A stretch of 44,140 nucleotides of DNA from a virus: positions 1 through 44,140 of the IMG/VR virus record IMGVR_UViG_3300013005_000068, one strand, 5' to 3'. The first letter of the stretch is position 1. Each line of letters begins with the position of its first letter. The position numbers and the translations under genes are program-made. Under the pieces are notes generated by a model that worked only from the letters and a program-made list of their open reading frames with translations, made no database searches and was not told the origin of the DNA. Of this stretch, positions 29,224 through 39,867 are shown piece by piece.

Positions 29224-32200
29224 GGTCGTCGTAGGTTTTGAAGACTTCAATCAAATGCCGCTTGATTAAGTTCTGTTGCTCTTTGACGTTATCTAATAAC
29301 TCTTTACGTTCTTTCGGTGTAAGGTCTGGCATAGCACGATACTTATTAGCCAACTCTCGTACTTTCTTTAAATCCCCGTTTACACCTTTGTTGTATATAT
29401 CTACAATCCCTTGGTCATATGGGTTTGCAGCTATGTAATCCATATAACGTTCTGGTTGGTTTTTAAACATATTTAACTTACGCTCTTTATCTTTAATTAT
29501 GTTTTCCGCTTTAGAAAACTCACGAGCGTCAAAATTAGACTTAGCGCCAAAGAACATATCAAATGCTAAAGTATCGGTCTTAGGATTAAAGTCTTTCTGC
29601 ATAGTGCCTACCATACCGATGTTGTAAGAGTTGTGTATTAGACGAGTCAAACCATCAGCGTAGTTGTTAGCAAAGAAGTACATGGTATTTGGACTCCAAT
29701 CTACCCCACCATTTGTAATGTTTGCGAGCAGTTTGGCGGCATCTTTATAGAACTCAGGGATGTTGTCCCCACCTGTATAGGCGTCTCCACTGCGGGTTTG
29801 GCGATTGTTGTAAATCTCTCTACCTAAACCATCTAAATTCATCGCATATTCAAAGAAAGGGCGGAACAAGGAAGGCGTCACGCTATCCATAGCCCAAGCT
29901 GCTGGGTTCTCATACATATTAATTCTGGATGCTGGGAGTGGTAAGAACGCATCAAACCCAACGTCTTTAATATTATTAAAGGTATCTTTTAATGAATTAT
30001 TTCCTGAGCCAAAAGCCATGACCTGCGCACCAGCAGAGGCAAATGCGCCTAGTCCAAAGCCCCAAGGAATCTGGAATATTACATCTGTGCCTGGAATATG
30101 GAATCGTGCATAGCGTGTCCAACGAGCCATATCATCTATAGCTACTTTGTTCCGTCCGTCCTCATCATCTTCAGCCAACATAGATGCCATTAGATAGAGA
30201 ACTGCTCCAGAACCAGCTAGAGACATTAACATACCAGCCGCAGCTCGCCTTTGGGCAATCATGTTTTCACGGAACGCAGCAACTGCTTTAGGGTCATTAC
30301 GCGCTGCTTCTGGCAACCCAGCTAAAGCTGTATCAATATTACGGAACAATGGAACAAGTGACTCAATAGCCCTAACTGCACCTGTAGCAGATGGGCGGAA
30401 GAACATAAAGATAGCGCCTAAACTCTTACCCCACAAGCCCACTTGTTCAAAGTTAGCTAAATTTTTAACATACGCAGTTGCCTTAACCTGTGCTTCCCGT
30501 TCTGAAAGCTTCTGGGGTCCGTTCATATAGTTTTCTTTAACCACTTGATACGCTGCGGTGCGGCTGGCAAATTCAAACATATTAGTCCATATGTCTATAA
30601 CACTGTCTATTTGAGCTTTAGTAGTAGCTATGCCTTTACGTCCTAAGGTTTTTTGCATCTGCTCAAATTGACTTTGAGCGCCTATACCTGACACATAAGA
30701 TACTTTTCCACCCTGTTGAATGTATTCATACATTGCTTTTATGTAAGGGTCTTTTTTACCAAGGGCTTCAATTTTGTCAAATTCGCCGTTTTTATACAGC
30801 ATGGAAACTTTAAGCGCTCTGGCTAAACCACCCTGCGCAACTTTAACTGCCACCGCACCTACTGTGCCTACACCCATCTCAGCACCTATAGTAAAGGCGT
30901 TGGTCAAAGTGTCACGAACAAAGTTCATTGGCGCAAACGCTATGTTATAGCGGGTGTGGAACTGCCCCATTAAACTAGTTGTATTATTTAGAGCGTCAAG
31001 TAAAGGCTGGGATGCACGATAGCTACGACGGACAGCCTCACGAATCTTAGGATCATAAATAGCATAAATATCTATTGAGCCATCTGGGTTGTAATGGAAA
31101 AATGTATTTTCTCCCCTAGTAAGAACTTCATCATCGGCAACCTTATAGCGGTCTTCAAATTTAACAGTTTTTAACTTCTTACCTTCTAATAATTTCTTAT
31201 CTATTGCGTTTTTAATAGCTAAGGTAATACCGTACTGTTCTGTTGTACCGTCAGGATTAGTGTATGTACCACCCCTACCAGCGCGCAGCGCAGCGCGCAC
31301 TCCATCGGACAAACTTTGGAGTAATGGGTTTTCAGACTCAGATACACGACCATCAAAACCAACTTCTTTTTCTTGCAACTCACTACCGTTAGATTTACTG
31401 CTAAAATCTAGTAAGTCGTCAATTTTAGATTCTTTTTCTTTTCTATCTGGTTTGCCTTTTAACGGCACATAATTTTCAAACCCATAAAAAGCCACAATAT
31501 TACTGACAGGTTCAGACCAGTAATTAGCTTTTTTATTAAGTTCAATAGTAGCTTTATGAATTTCTTGTAATGCATTTTTAATTGAATCTACAAGTTCTTT
31601 GTCTGGCGCGTAGTATTTATTTAAAATATCATCACGAATCTGCGGACGAATACCTGCTACGTTGTAATAGTCAGAAGTCTCATCTAAAGAAAAATTAGAA
31701 TTTGGTTCAGCATTAAAGCCAAATCCTTTTTCTTGCTTATTGTTAGCTACTAAAGTCTCTAAATAGGTGCGCAATTCTTTAGCAGTAGCTTCACTAATCC
31801 TATTTGATCTTACTGCTTTTAATATAGTTTCTCGTGTCTCAGCTGCTTTAGCATTTAAAGGTACGCTAAGTAAATACTTAACATGTCTACGCTCTTGTTC
31901 GTGCAGTGCAACAAAAACACCTTGTAGTTGTTTTAACGCCGTTTCTTCATCTATGTTTTTTGCTTTTGCGTAGTTACCAATTGCTTCATACAAAGCGTTA
32001 GACGGGTTGTACATTTTGACAAGAAACTCATCTTCAGCCCGCCCTGTAGACAACGCAATTTGAGTATATATAGCAGTCGTGTCGTCACCAGAATAAGTCA
32101 TTTTATTAGCCATAGCTAATAAGTCTTCCCAATTTTTAATGGGGTAGCGTTCATTCTGAAATAATCTTACTAGTTCTTTAACACCTGGTATGCTAGTAAA

Positions 32201-35155
32201 AGCTTTTCTTACCTTTGAAGATGTTGGTTCTGGTTGTCCAGATATAGAAGACATAAAGTCTTCAGCTGATGTATAACTTTGCAGCTGTGGCATCAAAGGT
32301 TCTTTTGGTGCTTTGCCTTCTGCTACAGGAGCAAGAGCTGCCGTTGCTGGAGGTGGGTTTGTAGCCTCTAACGTACGACCTTCAGTCAAGATACTTTCTG
32401 TAGACACTAATGCGTAAGCCAAGGCTGTGAAGTCTTTACCTGGAGCAATACCAAGTAAATTTAAGATGTCTTTAACAAACTCAACAAAAGCATTAATTAC
32501 AATATTGCCACGCTCGTATGGGAGGGCGTTTAATTGCGCTTGGAATTCAGGATTAGACATAGCCTCAGAGACAAACTCTGCAAGGTTCTTCATGCCGTAC
32601 TTGTCTTTTAATTCTGGATAAGTTTCTTTTAAGTGGTTGTATAACTTCTCAAGATTGGCAACGCCCTGATTAAACTTAACACCATCTTTGTGCGCTTTGA
32701 TAATAGCTAGGGTGAATCCGTGCAGTGTTTCGTGCAGTACAACATGTGAAGTCATAGCGTCTTCACTAATGTAGGCTATATCTGTAGCTGCATCGTATTG
32801 CCCTAATTTGCCGCCAAGTTCACTAGTTGTTACCACACGTAGAGTAGGTAAGGTGTCTGACTCTAGTAAGCGTTTAGCTACTATCTTATCTAGCTTAGTA
32901 AATTGACCAGAAGTATCACTAGCTATTTCTTGCAAAGCACCACGCAAATCGCCGTGCATTAAGTTAGACATAAGCCCAATCGTAGTGCCACCACGCAACC
33001 CCTCTATAGCTTCTAAGTTAGCAGAACCGTAAGAAGGTATAGCCCTAAGCTCAGCCATTCTCTCTTCTATTAGAGACATCTTCTTAGGCACAGGAGGTTT
33101 ACCAGCAACTTCTTTAGCTTCGGCTTTTTCTGCTTTAACTATTTTTTTGTATTCTTTTGGCGTGTAAACAACGCCTGGAATTACTTTACTCTTACGCTGA
33201 AGCATAGGTTTAGCTTCTTTAAACTCCAGCAAAGATTTATATTTTGCTACGGCGGTATCTACCATAGCCTTTTCTTCTGGGGCTAGAGCGTTATATCTAT
33301 CAGCTGTTTTACCAGAAATTAAATCTGTCGCTGCCTCTTTAACGTTCTTGACAGATTGCTTAGTTTTAACAACTTCTTCATCAGTAGGTTGTGCTGCTTT
33401 TAATTTTTGTTCTTCTCGCGCAGCAATAGCTTTAGGATATAAGTCTTCCTCAGTCACTCTAGGTTCAATAAACCTTCTTTCTGTTCCTGAAGTAAATGCA
33501 GATTCACCCATAAAAGGTTTTGGTGCAGGTGCTTGGTCTACTGCAGCTTGGTCTACTGCAGTTGTTTTTAGTGCCTGTAATTTATCTATTACTGAATTTG
33601 GTGTGTCTTTTGGCGTAACCTCAATACCATTTTCTTTTGCAATCCGTTTAAGATTGTTAGTCATCATAGCTGGCGTACCACCAGCTTCTACGCTTTTTAA
33701 TAGCTCTTCAGCCTCAGGGGTTAATGTACGCTGCTGTTCCGCATCTCCAGCTCCAGCCTGCTCTGTAGTACCTCCAACGTCAGCCACTCCAGGTCGCTCA
33801 GATGCTGCAACTTCTGTGGGGGTTCCAGTTGCAGTGGGTCCGCCAAGTACTTCAGCGCCAACTCCACCTCCTGTAGTGTCAGTTCTGTCAGTAACATCTT
33901 GACCTCCTTTTACGTCAATCGTTTCTTCTTCAGCTTTTTTAGTCTTACCTTCTGCTTCAGCTATGATTTCATCAGCTGTTAATTTACCCTGTACTGGAGC
34001 CGTTTCTGTTGTTGTGGGGGGAACTACGCCAGGTTCAGTAGTAGTTACAGGGGCTTGTGGCTCTTTCTGCCCAAACGGAATGTTAGTTATACCGCTAATT
34101 GCACCACCACCAATACCACCTTTAAGTCCAGCATTGATGAACCGTTCAAAATTCTGTTCAGTAAAAAACTGTTTATTGTTATCTACAAATTTCTCAGCCG
34201 CAGCTGATGACATCTCTTGAACTGCTTCCGTTGCGCCTTCTGTTGCAAAGCCTGTTAATACGCCCTTGCCTGCTCGTTTGTACCAAGCACCAATAAGTTC
34301 TTTCTCGGTAAGCCCAATACCTTTAGCCTTGCGCAATAGTGCTATAGGGGTGATTGCATCTAGTACGGAGTTAAAACCACCAAACAGAAGCGCAGCGCCA
34401 AGGTCCTCTTTGCCTGTTTCTTCAGCAACATTCTGGTAAACCTCAGGTACGTTTTGTATAGCTGAGCCACCCACTGCACCTACCGCTTGGTATTTAAGTG
34501 CTGTTTTTTGCGCCGCTTCACGTCCTGCTTTTACTCCAGCTTCTAAAGCTACAGTTTTAATAGCATCTAAAGTTTCTTTTTGCCCACCATATGCACCAGA
34601 TTTTATTGCTGCTTGTACGGAATCTTTCATCAATTCACGCTTAGCTGCATCTGTAGCAGCTTTCTTAGCAGCTTGTTCTGCGGCTACCGCTGCACCACGC
34701 CCAACAACACCTGCAACGCCACCTGTAAAGATAGACGGGAGAATAGACGGAATTAATTCGCCAACTGACTCAACTATATAAGTTAGTAAATCATCTCCAC
34801 CCTTAATATTTGTATAGCTAGGTACAGCTGATGGATACATTTGCTGTATGTATTGCTGTGCTTCTTGGGCTTCTTGCATCTGCCTATTAGCGTAATCGCC
34901 CGCACCCTGTATTCCTATCTTCTCCCCAACACGCCCAGCCATAGCTGGTAGTACGTCCCCTACAAGCGACTGGAGACCCAGCGCACCACGTTTAACGGCG
35001 GGAACAAATGAACTGATACCAGTTGCTGGTTCAGGGGTATATTCAGGGATAGGCGCTTCTTGGCTAGCAAGATAACTTAATATTTTACTTTTTGCTACAT
35101 CAGGATCAGTATCAGTTATCTCATACTTTTGCCCTTGATATTCGTAAATAGGCAT
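29216..35155 (-). CDS. Giant polyvalent internal virion protein with HExxH and LPD-type domains
   Basis: A 1979-aa protein, last gene of the leftward late region. Residues 1-60 resemble a short N-terminal module (MPIYEYQGQKYEITDTDP). Residues about 80-330 are Ala/Gly-rich helices, 370-480 a disordered T/E/P-rich linker. HVVLHETLHGFTL near 805-817 carries an HExxH zinc-peptidase motif within a metallopeptidase-like segment. Around 1410-1430 PMNFVRDTLTNAFT resembles large polyvalent protein-associated domains (LPD38 type). A hydrophobic segment lies near 1645-1665. Such proteins travel in the virion and are injected with DNA. The HExxH part may cleave proteins during entry. Confidence 0.75.
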   Translation of the reverse strand: MPIYEYQGQKYEITDTDPDVAKSKILSYLASQEAPIPEYTPEPATGISSFVPAVKRGALGLQSLVGDVLPAMAGRVGEKIGIQGAGDYANRQMQEAQEAQQYIQQMYPSAVPSYTNIKGGDDLLTYIVESVGELIPSILPSIFTGGVAGVVGRGAAVAAEQAAKKAATDAAKRELMKDSVQAAIKSGAYGGQKETLDAIKTVALEAGVKAGREAAQKTALKYQAVGAVGGSAIQNVPEVYQNVAEETGKEDLGAALLFGGFNSVLDAITPIALLRKAKGIGLTEKELIGAWYKRAGKGVLTGFATEGATEAVQEMSSAAAEKFVDNNKQFFTEQNFERFINAGLKGGIGGGAISGITNIPFGQKEPQAPVTTTEPGVVPPTTTETAPVQGKLTADEIIAEAEGKTKKAEEETIDVKGGQDVTDRTDTTGGGVGAEVLGGPTATGTPTEVAASERPGVADVGGTTEQAGAGDAEQQRTLTPEAEELLKSVEAGGTPAMMTNNLKRIAKENGIEVTPKDTPNSVIDKLQALKTTAVDQAAVDQAPAPKPFMGESAFTSGTERRFIEPRVTEEDLYPKAIAAREEQKLKAAQPTDEEVVKTKQSVKNVKEAATDLISGKTADRYNALAPEEKAMVDTAVAKYKSLLEFKEAKPMLQRKSKVIPGVVYTPKEYKKIVKAEKAEAKEVAGKPPVPKKMSLIEERMAELRAIPSYGSANLEAIEGLRGGTTIGLMSNLMHGDLRGALQEIASDTSGQFTKLDKIVAKRLLESDTLPTLRVVTTSELGGKLGQYDAATDIAYISEDAMTSHVVLHETLHGFTLAIIKAHKDGVKFNQGVANLEKLYNHLKETYPELKDKYGMKNLAEFVSEAMSNPEFQAQLNALPYERGNIVINAFVEFVKDILNLLGIAPGKDFTALAYALVSTESILTEGRTLEATNPPPATAALAPVAEGKAPKEPLMPQLQSYTSAEDFMSSISGQPEPTSSKVRKAFTSIPGVKELVRLFQNERYPIKNWEDLLAMANKMTYSGDDTTAIYTQIALSTGRAEDEFLVKMYNPSNALYEAIGNYAKAKNIDEETALKQLQGVFVALHEQERRHVKYLLSVPLNAKAAETRETILKAVRSNRISEATAKELRTYLETLVANNKQEKGFGFNAEPNSNFSLDETSDYYNVAGIRPQIRDDILNKYYAPDKELVDSIKNALQEIHKATIELNKKANYWSEPVSNIVAFYGFENYVPLKGKPDRKEKESKIDDLLDFSSKSNGSELQEKEVGFDGRVSESENPLLQSLSDGVRAALRAGRGGTYTNPDGTTEQYGITLAIKNAIDKKLLEGKKLKTVKFEDRYKVADDEVLTRGENTFFHYNPDGSIDIYAIYDPKIREAVRRSYRASQPLLDALNNTTSLMGQFHTRYNIAFAPMNFVRDTLTNAFTIGAEMGVGTVGAVAVKVAQGGLARALKVSMLYKNGEFDKIEALGKKDPYIKAMYEYIQQGGKVSYVSGIGAQSQFEQMQKTLGRKGIATTKAQIDSVIDIWTNMFEFASRTAAYQVVKENYMNGPQKLSEREAQVKATAYVKNLANFEQVGLWGKSLGAIFMFFRPSATGAVRAIESLVPLFRNIDTALAGLPEAARNDPKAVAAFRENMIAQRRAAAGMLMSLAGSGAVLYLMASMLAEDDEDGRNKVAIDDMARWTRYARFHIPGTDVIFQIPWGFGLGAFASAGAQVMAFGSGNNSLKDTFNNIKDVGFDAFLPLPASRINMYENPAAWAMDSVTPSLFRPFFEYAMNLDGLGREIYNNRQTRSGDAYTGGDNIPEFYKDAAKLLANITNGGVDWSPNTMYFFANNYADGLTRLIHNSYNIGMVGTMQKDFNPKTDTLAFDMFFGAKSNFDAREFSKAENIIKDKERKLNMFKNQPERYMDYIAANPYDQGIVDIYNKGVNGDLKKVRELANKYRAMPDLTPKERKELLDNVKEQQNLIKRHLIEVFKTYDDLN
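33531..33560. repeat. Perfect 15-bp tandem duplication in the polyvalent gene
   Basis: GCTTGGTCTACTGCA is repeated back to back (33531-33545 and 33546-33560), giving a doubled AAVDQ segment in the disordered linker. Confidence 0.9.
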
Positions 35156-35163
35156 TTTTAACC

Positions 35164-37074
35164 CTAAGTAAGTTTTATAACATTACCGCTAGTGCCTTTT
35201 ACTCCATACAAAGAAGGATCTGGATCTGGTAATTCTTTTCTAATTTTGTTTTCCAAAGCTTGTTTCTTAGCAATAAGACTATCATATTTTGCTTTTGCTT
35301 CTTTATCAGCTGGATTTTTAGATAATCTTAGCGCATAAGTTTGTAGCATCCCTAAGTCAATGTACTCTGGTCTTTTCGTATATGTATCTTCAAGCTTTAA
35401 TCGTTGCTCTCTTACACTGCTTAACGCATTAGCATATTTAGCAGCGTTTGCTTGTGATTGAAGGTCTTTACGTAACTCACCAGTCATAGCAGTTGTAAGC
35501 ATTTTGTTCTGTAAACTACCGAGTCCAGCTTCTTCACCAGCTCGCGCTCTTTGCAATGCACCATATTGCGCCACGCCCTGCGCTCCACCCTGACCGATAT
35601 TAGTTAAAGCGTATGGAGATGTACCACCCACCATACCTAACCCAGCAGCTAACATAGCAAGATACGGGTCTTGTTTACGAGCAGCTTCTAAACGTGCTTC
35701 ACGCTTAGTAAAAGCATCTTGCATATGAGCAAATAATTTGTCTTGCGCAGACATGGGAGCAGCTTCCGTAACAGCAGGGGCAGCACTAGCAACATTAGTT
35801 TCTGCGCGGTCTTTTAAAAACTTACCTATATTTTCTTCAGTAGCTCCACTCTGTCTTCCTTTGGCTTCATAACCTACTACAGGTCTTGTTTCGCTTGGTA
35901 CTGGAGGGGTCATTCTCGCTGCTATACCTGGAGCGGTACGTTGCAAGAATTCATAACGGTCTTCAGCTTCTTTACGCTTTCTAGCTGTTTCAGCTTCTTG
36001 AACACGCAAGGCGTCCATGTCGTAATTCTCATCGCCAAAGCCACCCATAGTTCCGCCGTCTTGGAAACGTTTAACTTCTCCACCACCAGCTAAGCTAACA
36101 CCACGGATATAACCTTGGGTTTCTTTTGGTAATTTGCGTAAGTCAGCACCAGCAGCTAGCCATTTATCAGTAGCGCCAGGTCCCATGTTGTAGGCAATCA
36201 TAGCTAATTTGGGGTCGCCATAGCGTTTATACATAGCGGCTGCATACTCATCACCTACACGGCGCAATTCATTTGGATCGCTACTACTTGCTGGTTTAAT
36301 ACCAAAGCCTGGATCTCTAGAAGTGTAGGGCATGACTTGCATCTCGCCTAATGCACCTTTAGATGATGTCAGTAAGTTACCTTCTTTATCATAGCGTCGT
36401 CCACCGCTTTCTTTAGCCATGATCTGCGCTTGTAGACGTTTTACTAAATCGTCTGGTCCTTTTTCTTCTTTGTCTTTAGACACAGCTTTGATGCCTACAG
36501 CAGGAGTTTGTGGTATAGGCTCTGCATAAGCAATCCCAGCGCCGCCTGTATCAGTATCCTGATAGGTATTAAGAATCATGCTCTCTAACCTAGCGCGCTG
36601 AAGTTCATCTAGGTAGTCTTCATACGACTCGTCAGTGTCATCGTCGTCATTATCAACGTCACCACCTGGGGCAAAGGCAATAATGCCGCCACCAGCCATC
36701 TGCATAGGAGGCACGGGATTTTGAGCAATGCCCACTTCTTCAGGTAACTGTGGCATCCCTTGGGGCATTGGTTGAGGCATACCCATTTCTTGGGGCATCA
36801 TCTGTGGAGCTGGAGCTGGGTTTTCAGCCTGAGCAATCTCCATCATGTCCTGTTCCATGATAGTGGGCGGAGTCTGTCCACTATTAACTAAAGCTTGATT
36901 ACGGGCATTAGCTTCAATTATCTCGGCTTTTTTGCTAATAATTAAAGGCACTAATTCTTTTTGAATTTCGCCACGCTGAGCCATCTGCATAATTAAATAT
37001 TGTGGCAGCAACGCCATATCTTGGAGATTATTGTTATCTCGCTTTACTTCTTTAATTGCGTTTAATATGCTCAT
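35164..37074 (-). CDS. Internal virion protein with lytic transglycosylase domain
   Basis: A 636-aa protein. Residues 60-150 are P-, M-, Q- and G-rich with an acidic patch (DNDDDDTDES). Residues about 210-325 form an SLT-type transglycosylase: MAKESGGRRYD (catalytic Glu near 219), KGALGEMQVMPYTS near 240-253 and IAYNMGPGATDKWL near 288-301. The rest is helical and low complexity. T7 gp16-like proteins with this domain open the peptidoglycan during DNA ejection. Its stop is 8 bases from the polyvalent gene, suggesting joint packaging. The frame is intact. Confidence 0.82.
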   Translation of the reverse strand: MSILNAIKEVKRDNNNLQDMALLPQYLIMQMAQRGEIQKELVPLIISKKAEIIEANARNQALVNSGQTPPTIMEQDMMEIAQAENPAPAPQMMPQEMGMPQPMPQGMPQLPEEVGIAQNPVPPMQMAGGGIIAFAPGGDVDNDDDDTDESYEDYLDELQRARLESMILNTYQDTDTGGAGIAYAEPIPQTPAVGIKAVSKDKEEKGPDDLVKRLQAQIMAKESGGRRYDKEGNLLTSSKGALGEMQVMPYTSRDPGFGIKPASSSDPNELRRVGDEYAAAMYKRYGDPKLAMIAYNMGPGATDKWLAAGADLRKLPKETQGYIRGVSLAGGGEVKRFQDGGTMGGFGDENYDMDALRVQEAETARKRKEAEDRYEFLQRTAPGIAARMTPPVPSETRPVVGYEAKGRQSGATEENIGKFLKDRAETNVASAAPAVTEAAPMSAQDKLFAHMQDAFTKREARLEAARKQDPYLAMLAAGLGMVGGTSPYALTNIGQGGAQGVAQYGALQRARAGEEAGLGSLQNKMLTTAMTGELRKDLQSQANAAKYANALSSVREQRLKLEDTYTKRPEYIDLGMLQTYALRLSKNPADKEAKAKYDSLIAKKQALENKIRKELPDPDPSLYGVKGTSGNVIKLT

Positions 37075-38012
37075 TATTTATTTCCAAACATATTGTATAA
37101 AGACAATCCTGTTAGTCCCATACCAGCCAATTGGCTTGCAAAACTAGGAGGAGGCGTAGTCTGAGATCCAGAGGTTGCGGTCTGAGTAAGTGGCACACCA
37201 CGGGCTAAATTGCTCATAGTCTCAATACTGGTTAATGGATAGTTTAATCTAGACATTAAGTCTTGATACTGAGCATCTAACTGTTGCTGTTGTAGACCAC
37301 GCTGGAGGTCGCCATATGCACCTTGGGTCTTAATGCGATCAATGTCTGAAGCTTGTTGAGCAGTACCCAAAGCACCGTAAGTTTGACCCAACTGACCATA
37401 AGTCTGACCTAATTGACCATAACCAGCAGCTTGAGCCAATTGAGCTTTTTGCGCTGCTTCAAAGGCGTTCTGCATACCTGTAGCTTGGATGTTTCCTAAT
37501 TTAGTCTGTAAATTACGGTCTTGTTCGGTTTGCGAAAGTAACTGTCTAGCTCCACCATAAGTACCTTGACGGGCTGCGGCTAAATTGCCAGACATTAAAC
37601 CTTTTTGTGCATCCCTTGTGGCTTCTGCTTTGTTAACGTCAATAACATTTTGAGAGTAAGGAGACATATACATAGCGGTTTGCTCTGGGCTTAACATAGA
37701 ACCCAACGCACCTAGACCTAAAGCGGTAGAACCAACACCTAACTGAGCCGCACCTGTACCTGTACCAAATTGAGTAGGCGTTGCCATCTGTCCCAACTGA
37801 GTGCCTATCTGTTGCTGCATAGGGGATAGACCAGCCACACGACCTGACCCTGCTAATCCCGCTTGTTGTAACGGGGCGCCATAGGTAGTTTGATAGTCTT
37901 TAGATAAAAGAGTCTGTGCCGTAGGAAGAACACCACCAGCACCCGTAATATAGGGGCGTAAGACCTCTGGGACGTCTGTTAGTGCTGTTGATATTGAGGT
38001 AGAAGTTGCCAT
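37074..38012 (-). CDS. Virion protein with Gln/Gly/Tyr repeats
   Basis: A 312-aa protein starting behind AAAGGA. It is rich in Q, G, A, L and T, with tandem TYGQLGQ units near residues 200-220 (encoded by a 21-bp repeat around 37380-37430) and a helical body. Its start codon region overlaps the upstream end of the transglycosylase gene by one base. It sits in the internal-virion block and is probably an ejection or tail-associated protein. No enzyme motif is visible. Confidence 0.6.
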   Translation of the reverse strand: MATSTSISTALTDVPEVLRPYITGAGGVLPTAQTLLSKDYQTTYGAPLQQAGLAGSGRVAGLSPMQQQIGTQLGQMATPTQFGTGTGAAQLGVGSTALGLGALGSMLSPEQTAMYMSPYSQNVIDVNKAEATRDAQKGLMSGNLAAARQGTYGGARQLLSQTEQDRNLQTKLGNIQATGMQNAFEAAQKAQLAQAAGYGQLGQTYGQLGQTYGALGTAQQASDIDRIKTQGAYGDLQRGLQQQQLDAQYQDLMSRLNYPLTSIETMSNLARGVPLTQTATSGSQTTPPPSFASQLAGMGLTGLSLYNMFGNK

Positions 38013-38021
38013 ATTAGTCCT

Positions 38022-39845
38022 TTACGCAGGAAGATACTTGCGTGGGTTGATTTGTTTGCCTTGCTTTGGGTTGCCTGTGCGAGCTTTACGTATCTTATCC
38101 ATCATTGAATATAACTGTTTTGCACCAGCCTTGGAAGAACCGTTGCCTAAATGACTAACCACATCGGCTGGAATAACAAACTCCCCATCTGCTAAACGGG
38201 CTGGTTGCTTATCGTTAATTGTGGCAGGGATAGAGTCTGACATTCCGTCTCCACCACCTGATAGGAATCTTGGAGTGCCACCTTCAGCGTATCCCATACC
38301 AAATAAACCCTTTTGGAGATTGCCCTGATCCATGCCCATAGCAGAGTAATCACCGCCTAGTTCATCATCTACTTGACCGCCCATAGCGTACAAAGTACTT
38401 TGTGAGGTAGGCAAACGAGCATATAGATTTTCACCTTCTCCGCTACGACCATAAAAGGTCTCACCAATAGATACATCACGGCTTGGATTAGGATTAAATT
38501 GATTTTTGCTAACCACATCAGCGGCATAATCTCTTTGGCTAATAATGCTTGCCATAGCTCGGTCATATTCGGCTTGGCTAATTGCGTTGGCTCGTTTTGC
38601 TTCTTCAAGATATTTACGTTGCTCTTCCATACCAGCAAGAGTTGATTCACCAGCAATAACTATTCCAGCCATTTTTATTGGGTCTATGCCTGTTTTTGCA
38701 GCTAATTTTATAGCCTCGTTTCTTGATATATCCCCAAGACCAAGCAAATTTTTAGCACCAGATGCAGTCTTACTAACACCTTCATAACCTTTTCCCAATA
38801 CATTAGGTATACCTTCTGTATAAGTTTCTGGAGTTATTACTTTATTTCCAAAATCTTGAACATTTTGTAAAGCGTTAGCGCCTGTATCATAAATATTTGA
38901 ACCAACTTGCTTTGCTGCTGCACCGTAGTCTCCGCTTTTTAAATAGTCCGTAACAGTGTAGCCAGGACTTCCTGGACCGCCTAGTTGTGTTAATGGTGGA
39001 GTAGAAACTACTGGTGGAGGAACGGCTACTGATGGAGAAACGTTTACTGATGAAGAAACGTCTGCATATCCAGGATCAAAATTAGGGCTAGTTGACATAG
39101 TAGAAGGAACATCATAATAACCAGGATCTACACTAGGGTAATAACCAGCTTGAGAAACCGCACCTTCATAAGGTACTGAGTTTAATAATTCTGGAGCAGC
39201 TTCTCTAGCTACTGCTTCAGTTAAAGATTCTGTTGCGCCTTCAGTACCAGGCGGTACAGCGCCCTGCATATACTCACCTAACTCTGCACCAGCATAAGCT
39301 GTAGCGCCACCTATTACAGCACCTTTAAGGTCAGCTCTTTCAAGAGAAGAACCTGTACGTGTTAAACCAGCTCCTTTAGCAGCTCCCAATGCAATGGCTA
39401 ATGGTGCCGTAACAGGGTTTGATGCAAGAACTACTTGTCCCACTGTAGCCCAACCACCTGGAATTGTTCTTGCCACTTGTTTATCAAACTCTGATAAACC
39501 TTTACTAGTAGGTTGAACAATGGCTTTTTCTATAGGTTGGAATATCTGTGTGCCTAACTTATTAGCAGCTTTATTAATATCACCAACAACTGGAATCTGA
39601 TTAATTCCCTTGTTTAAACCACTACCAGGATTAAAAGGATTAACAAAAGCAACCGCACTTTGCGCTGCTCTAAATGGGTTACCAATTTTAAGGTATTCGG
39701 GTAAACCCGTAGCTGGGTTTCTTGTTCCTGAACCACCTAAAGCTTTTAAAATACCAGCTTCTTGAGGATTAATATGGGCAAGGATAGTATCGCCATTACG
39801 ACCTTTGCTTTGGAGTTCTTTAGCGAGTGTTTTTAAGCCTGCCAT
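38022..39845 (-). CDS. Large virion protein with conserved ADGEFVIPADVV end
   Basis: A 607-aa protein. The first 200 residues are helical and Ala-rich; 230-300 are P/S/T-rich and low complexity; about 390-450 is a charged helix. The end (residues about 535-607) contains the phage motif DSIPATINDKQPARLADGEF followed by VIPADVVSHLGNGSSKAGAK, which recurs at the C-termini of virion proteins in metagenomic podoviruses and T7-like phages. Function in ejection or tail is inferred from neighbours. The ribosome site is AAAGGG. Confidence 0.65.
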   Translation of the reverse strand: MAGLKTLAKELQSKGRNGDTILAHINPQEAGILKALGGSGTRNPATGLPEYLKIGNPFRAAQSAVAFVNPFNPGSGLNKGINQIPVVGDINKAANKLGTQIFQPIEKAIVQPTSKGLSEFDKQVARTIPGGWATVGQVVLASNPVTAPLAIALGAAKGAGLTRTGSSLERADLKGAVIGGATAYAGAELGEYMQGAVPPGTEGATESLTEAVAREAAPELLNSVPYEGAVSQAGYYPSVDPGYYDVPSTMSTSPNFDPGYADVSSSVNVSPSVAVPPPVVSTPPLTQLGGPGSPGYTVTDYLKSGDYGAAAKQVGSNIYDTGANALQNVQDFGNKVITPETYTEGIPNVLGKGYEGVSKTASGAKNLLGLGDISRNEAIKLAAKTGIDPIKMAGIVIAGESTLAGMEEQRKYLEEAKRANAISQAEYDRAMASIISQRDYAADVVSKNQFNPNPSRDVSIGETFYGRSGEGENLYARLPTSQSTLYAMGGQVDDELGGDYSAMGMDQGNLQKGLFGMGYAEGGTPRFLSGGGDGMSDSIPATINDKQPARLADGEFVIPADVVSHLGNGSSKAGAKQLYSMMDKIRKARTGNPKQGKQINPRKYLPA

Positions 39846-39867
39846 ACAAGCCCTTTAGAGTTAAAGT

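Noticed and set aside
31281-31298. GCGCGC arms around AGCGCA in the polyvalent gene
   Set aside because: It lies in coding sequence for an Arg/Ala-rich helix and is explained by codon composition.
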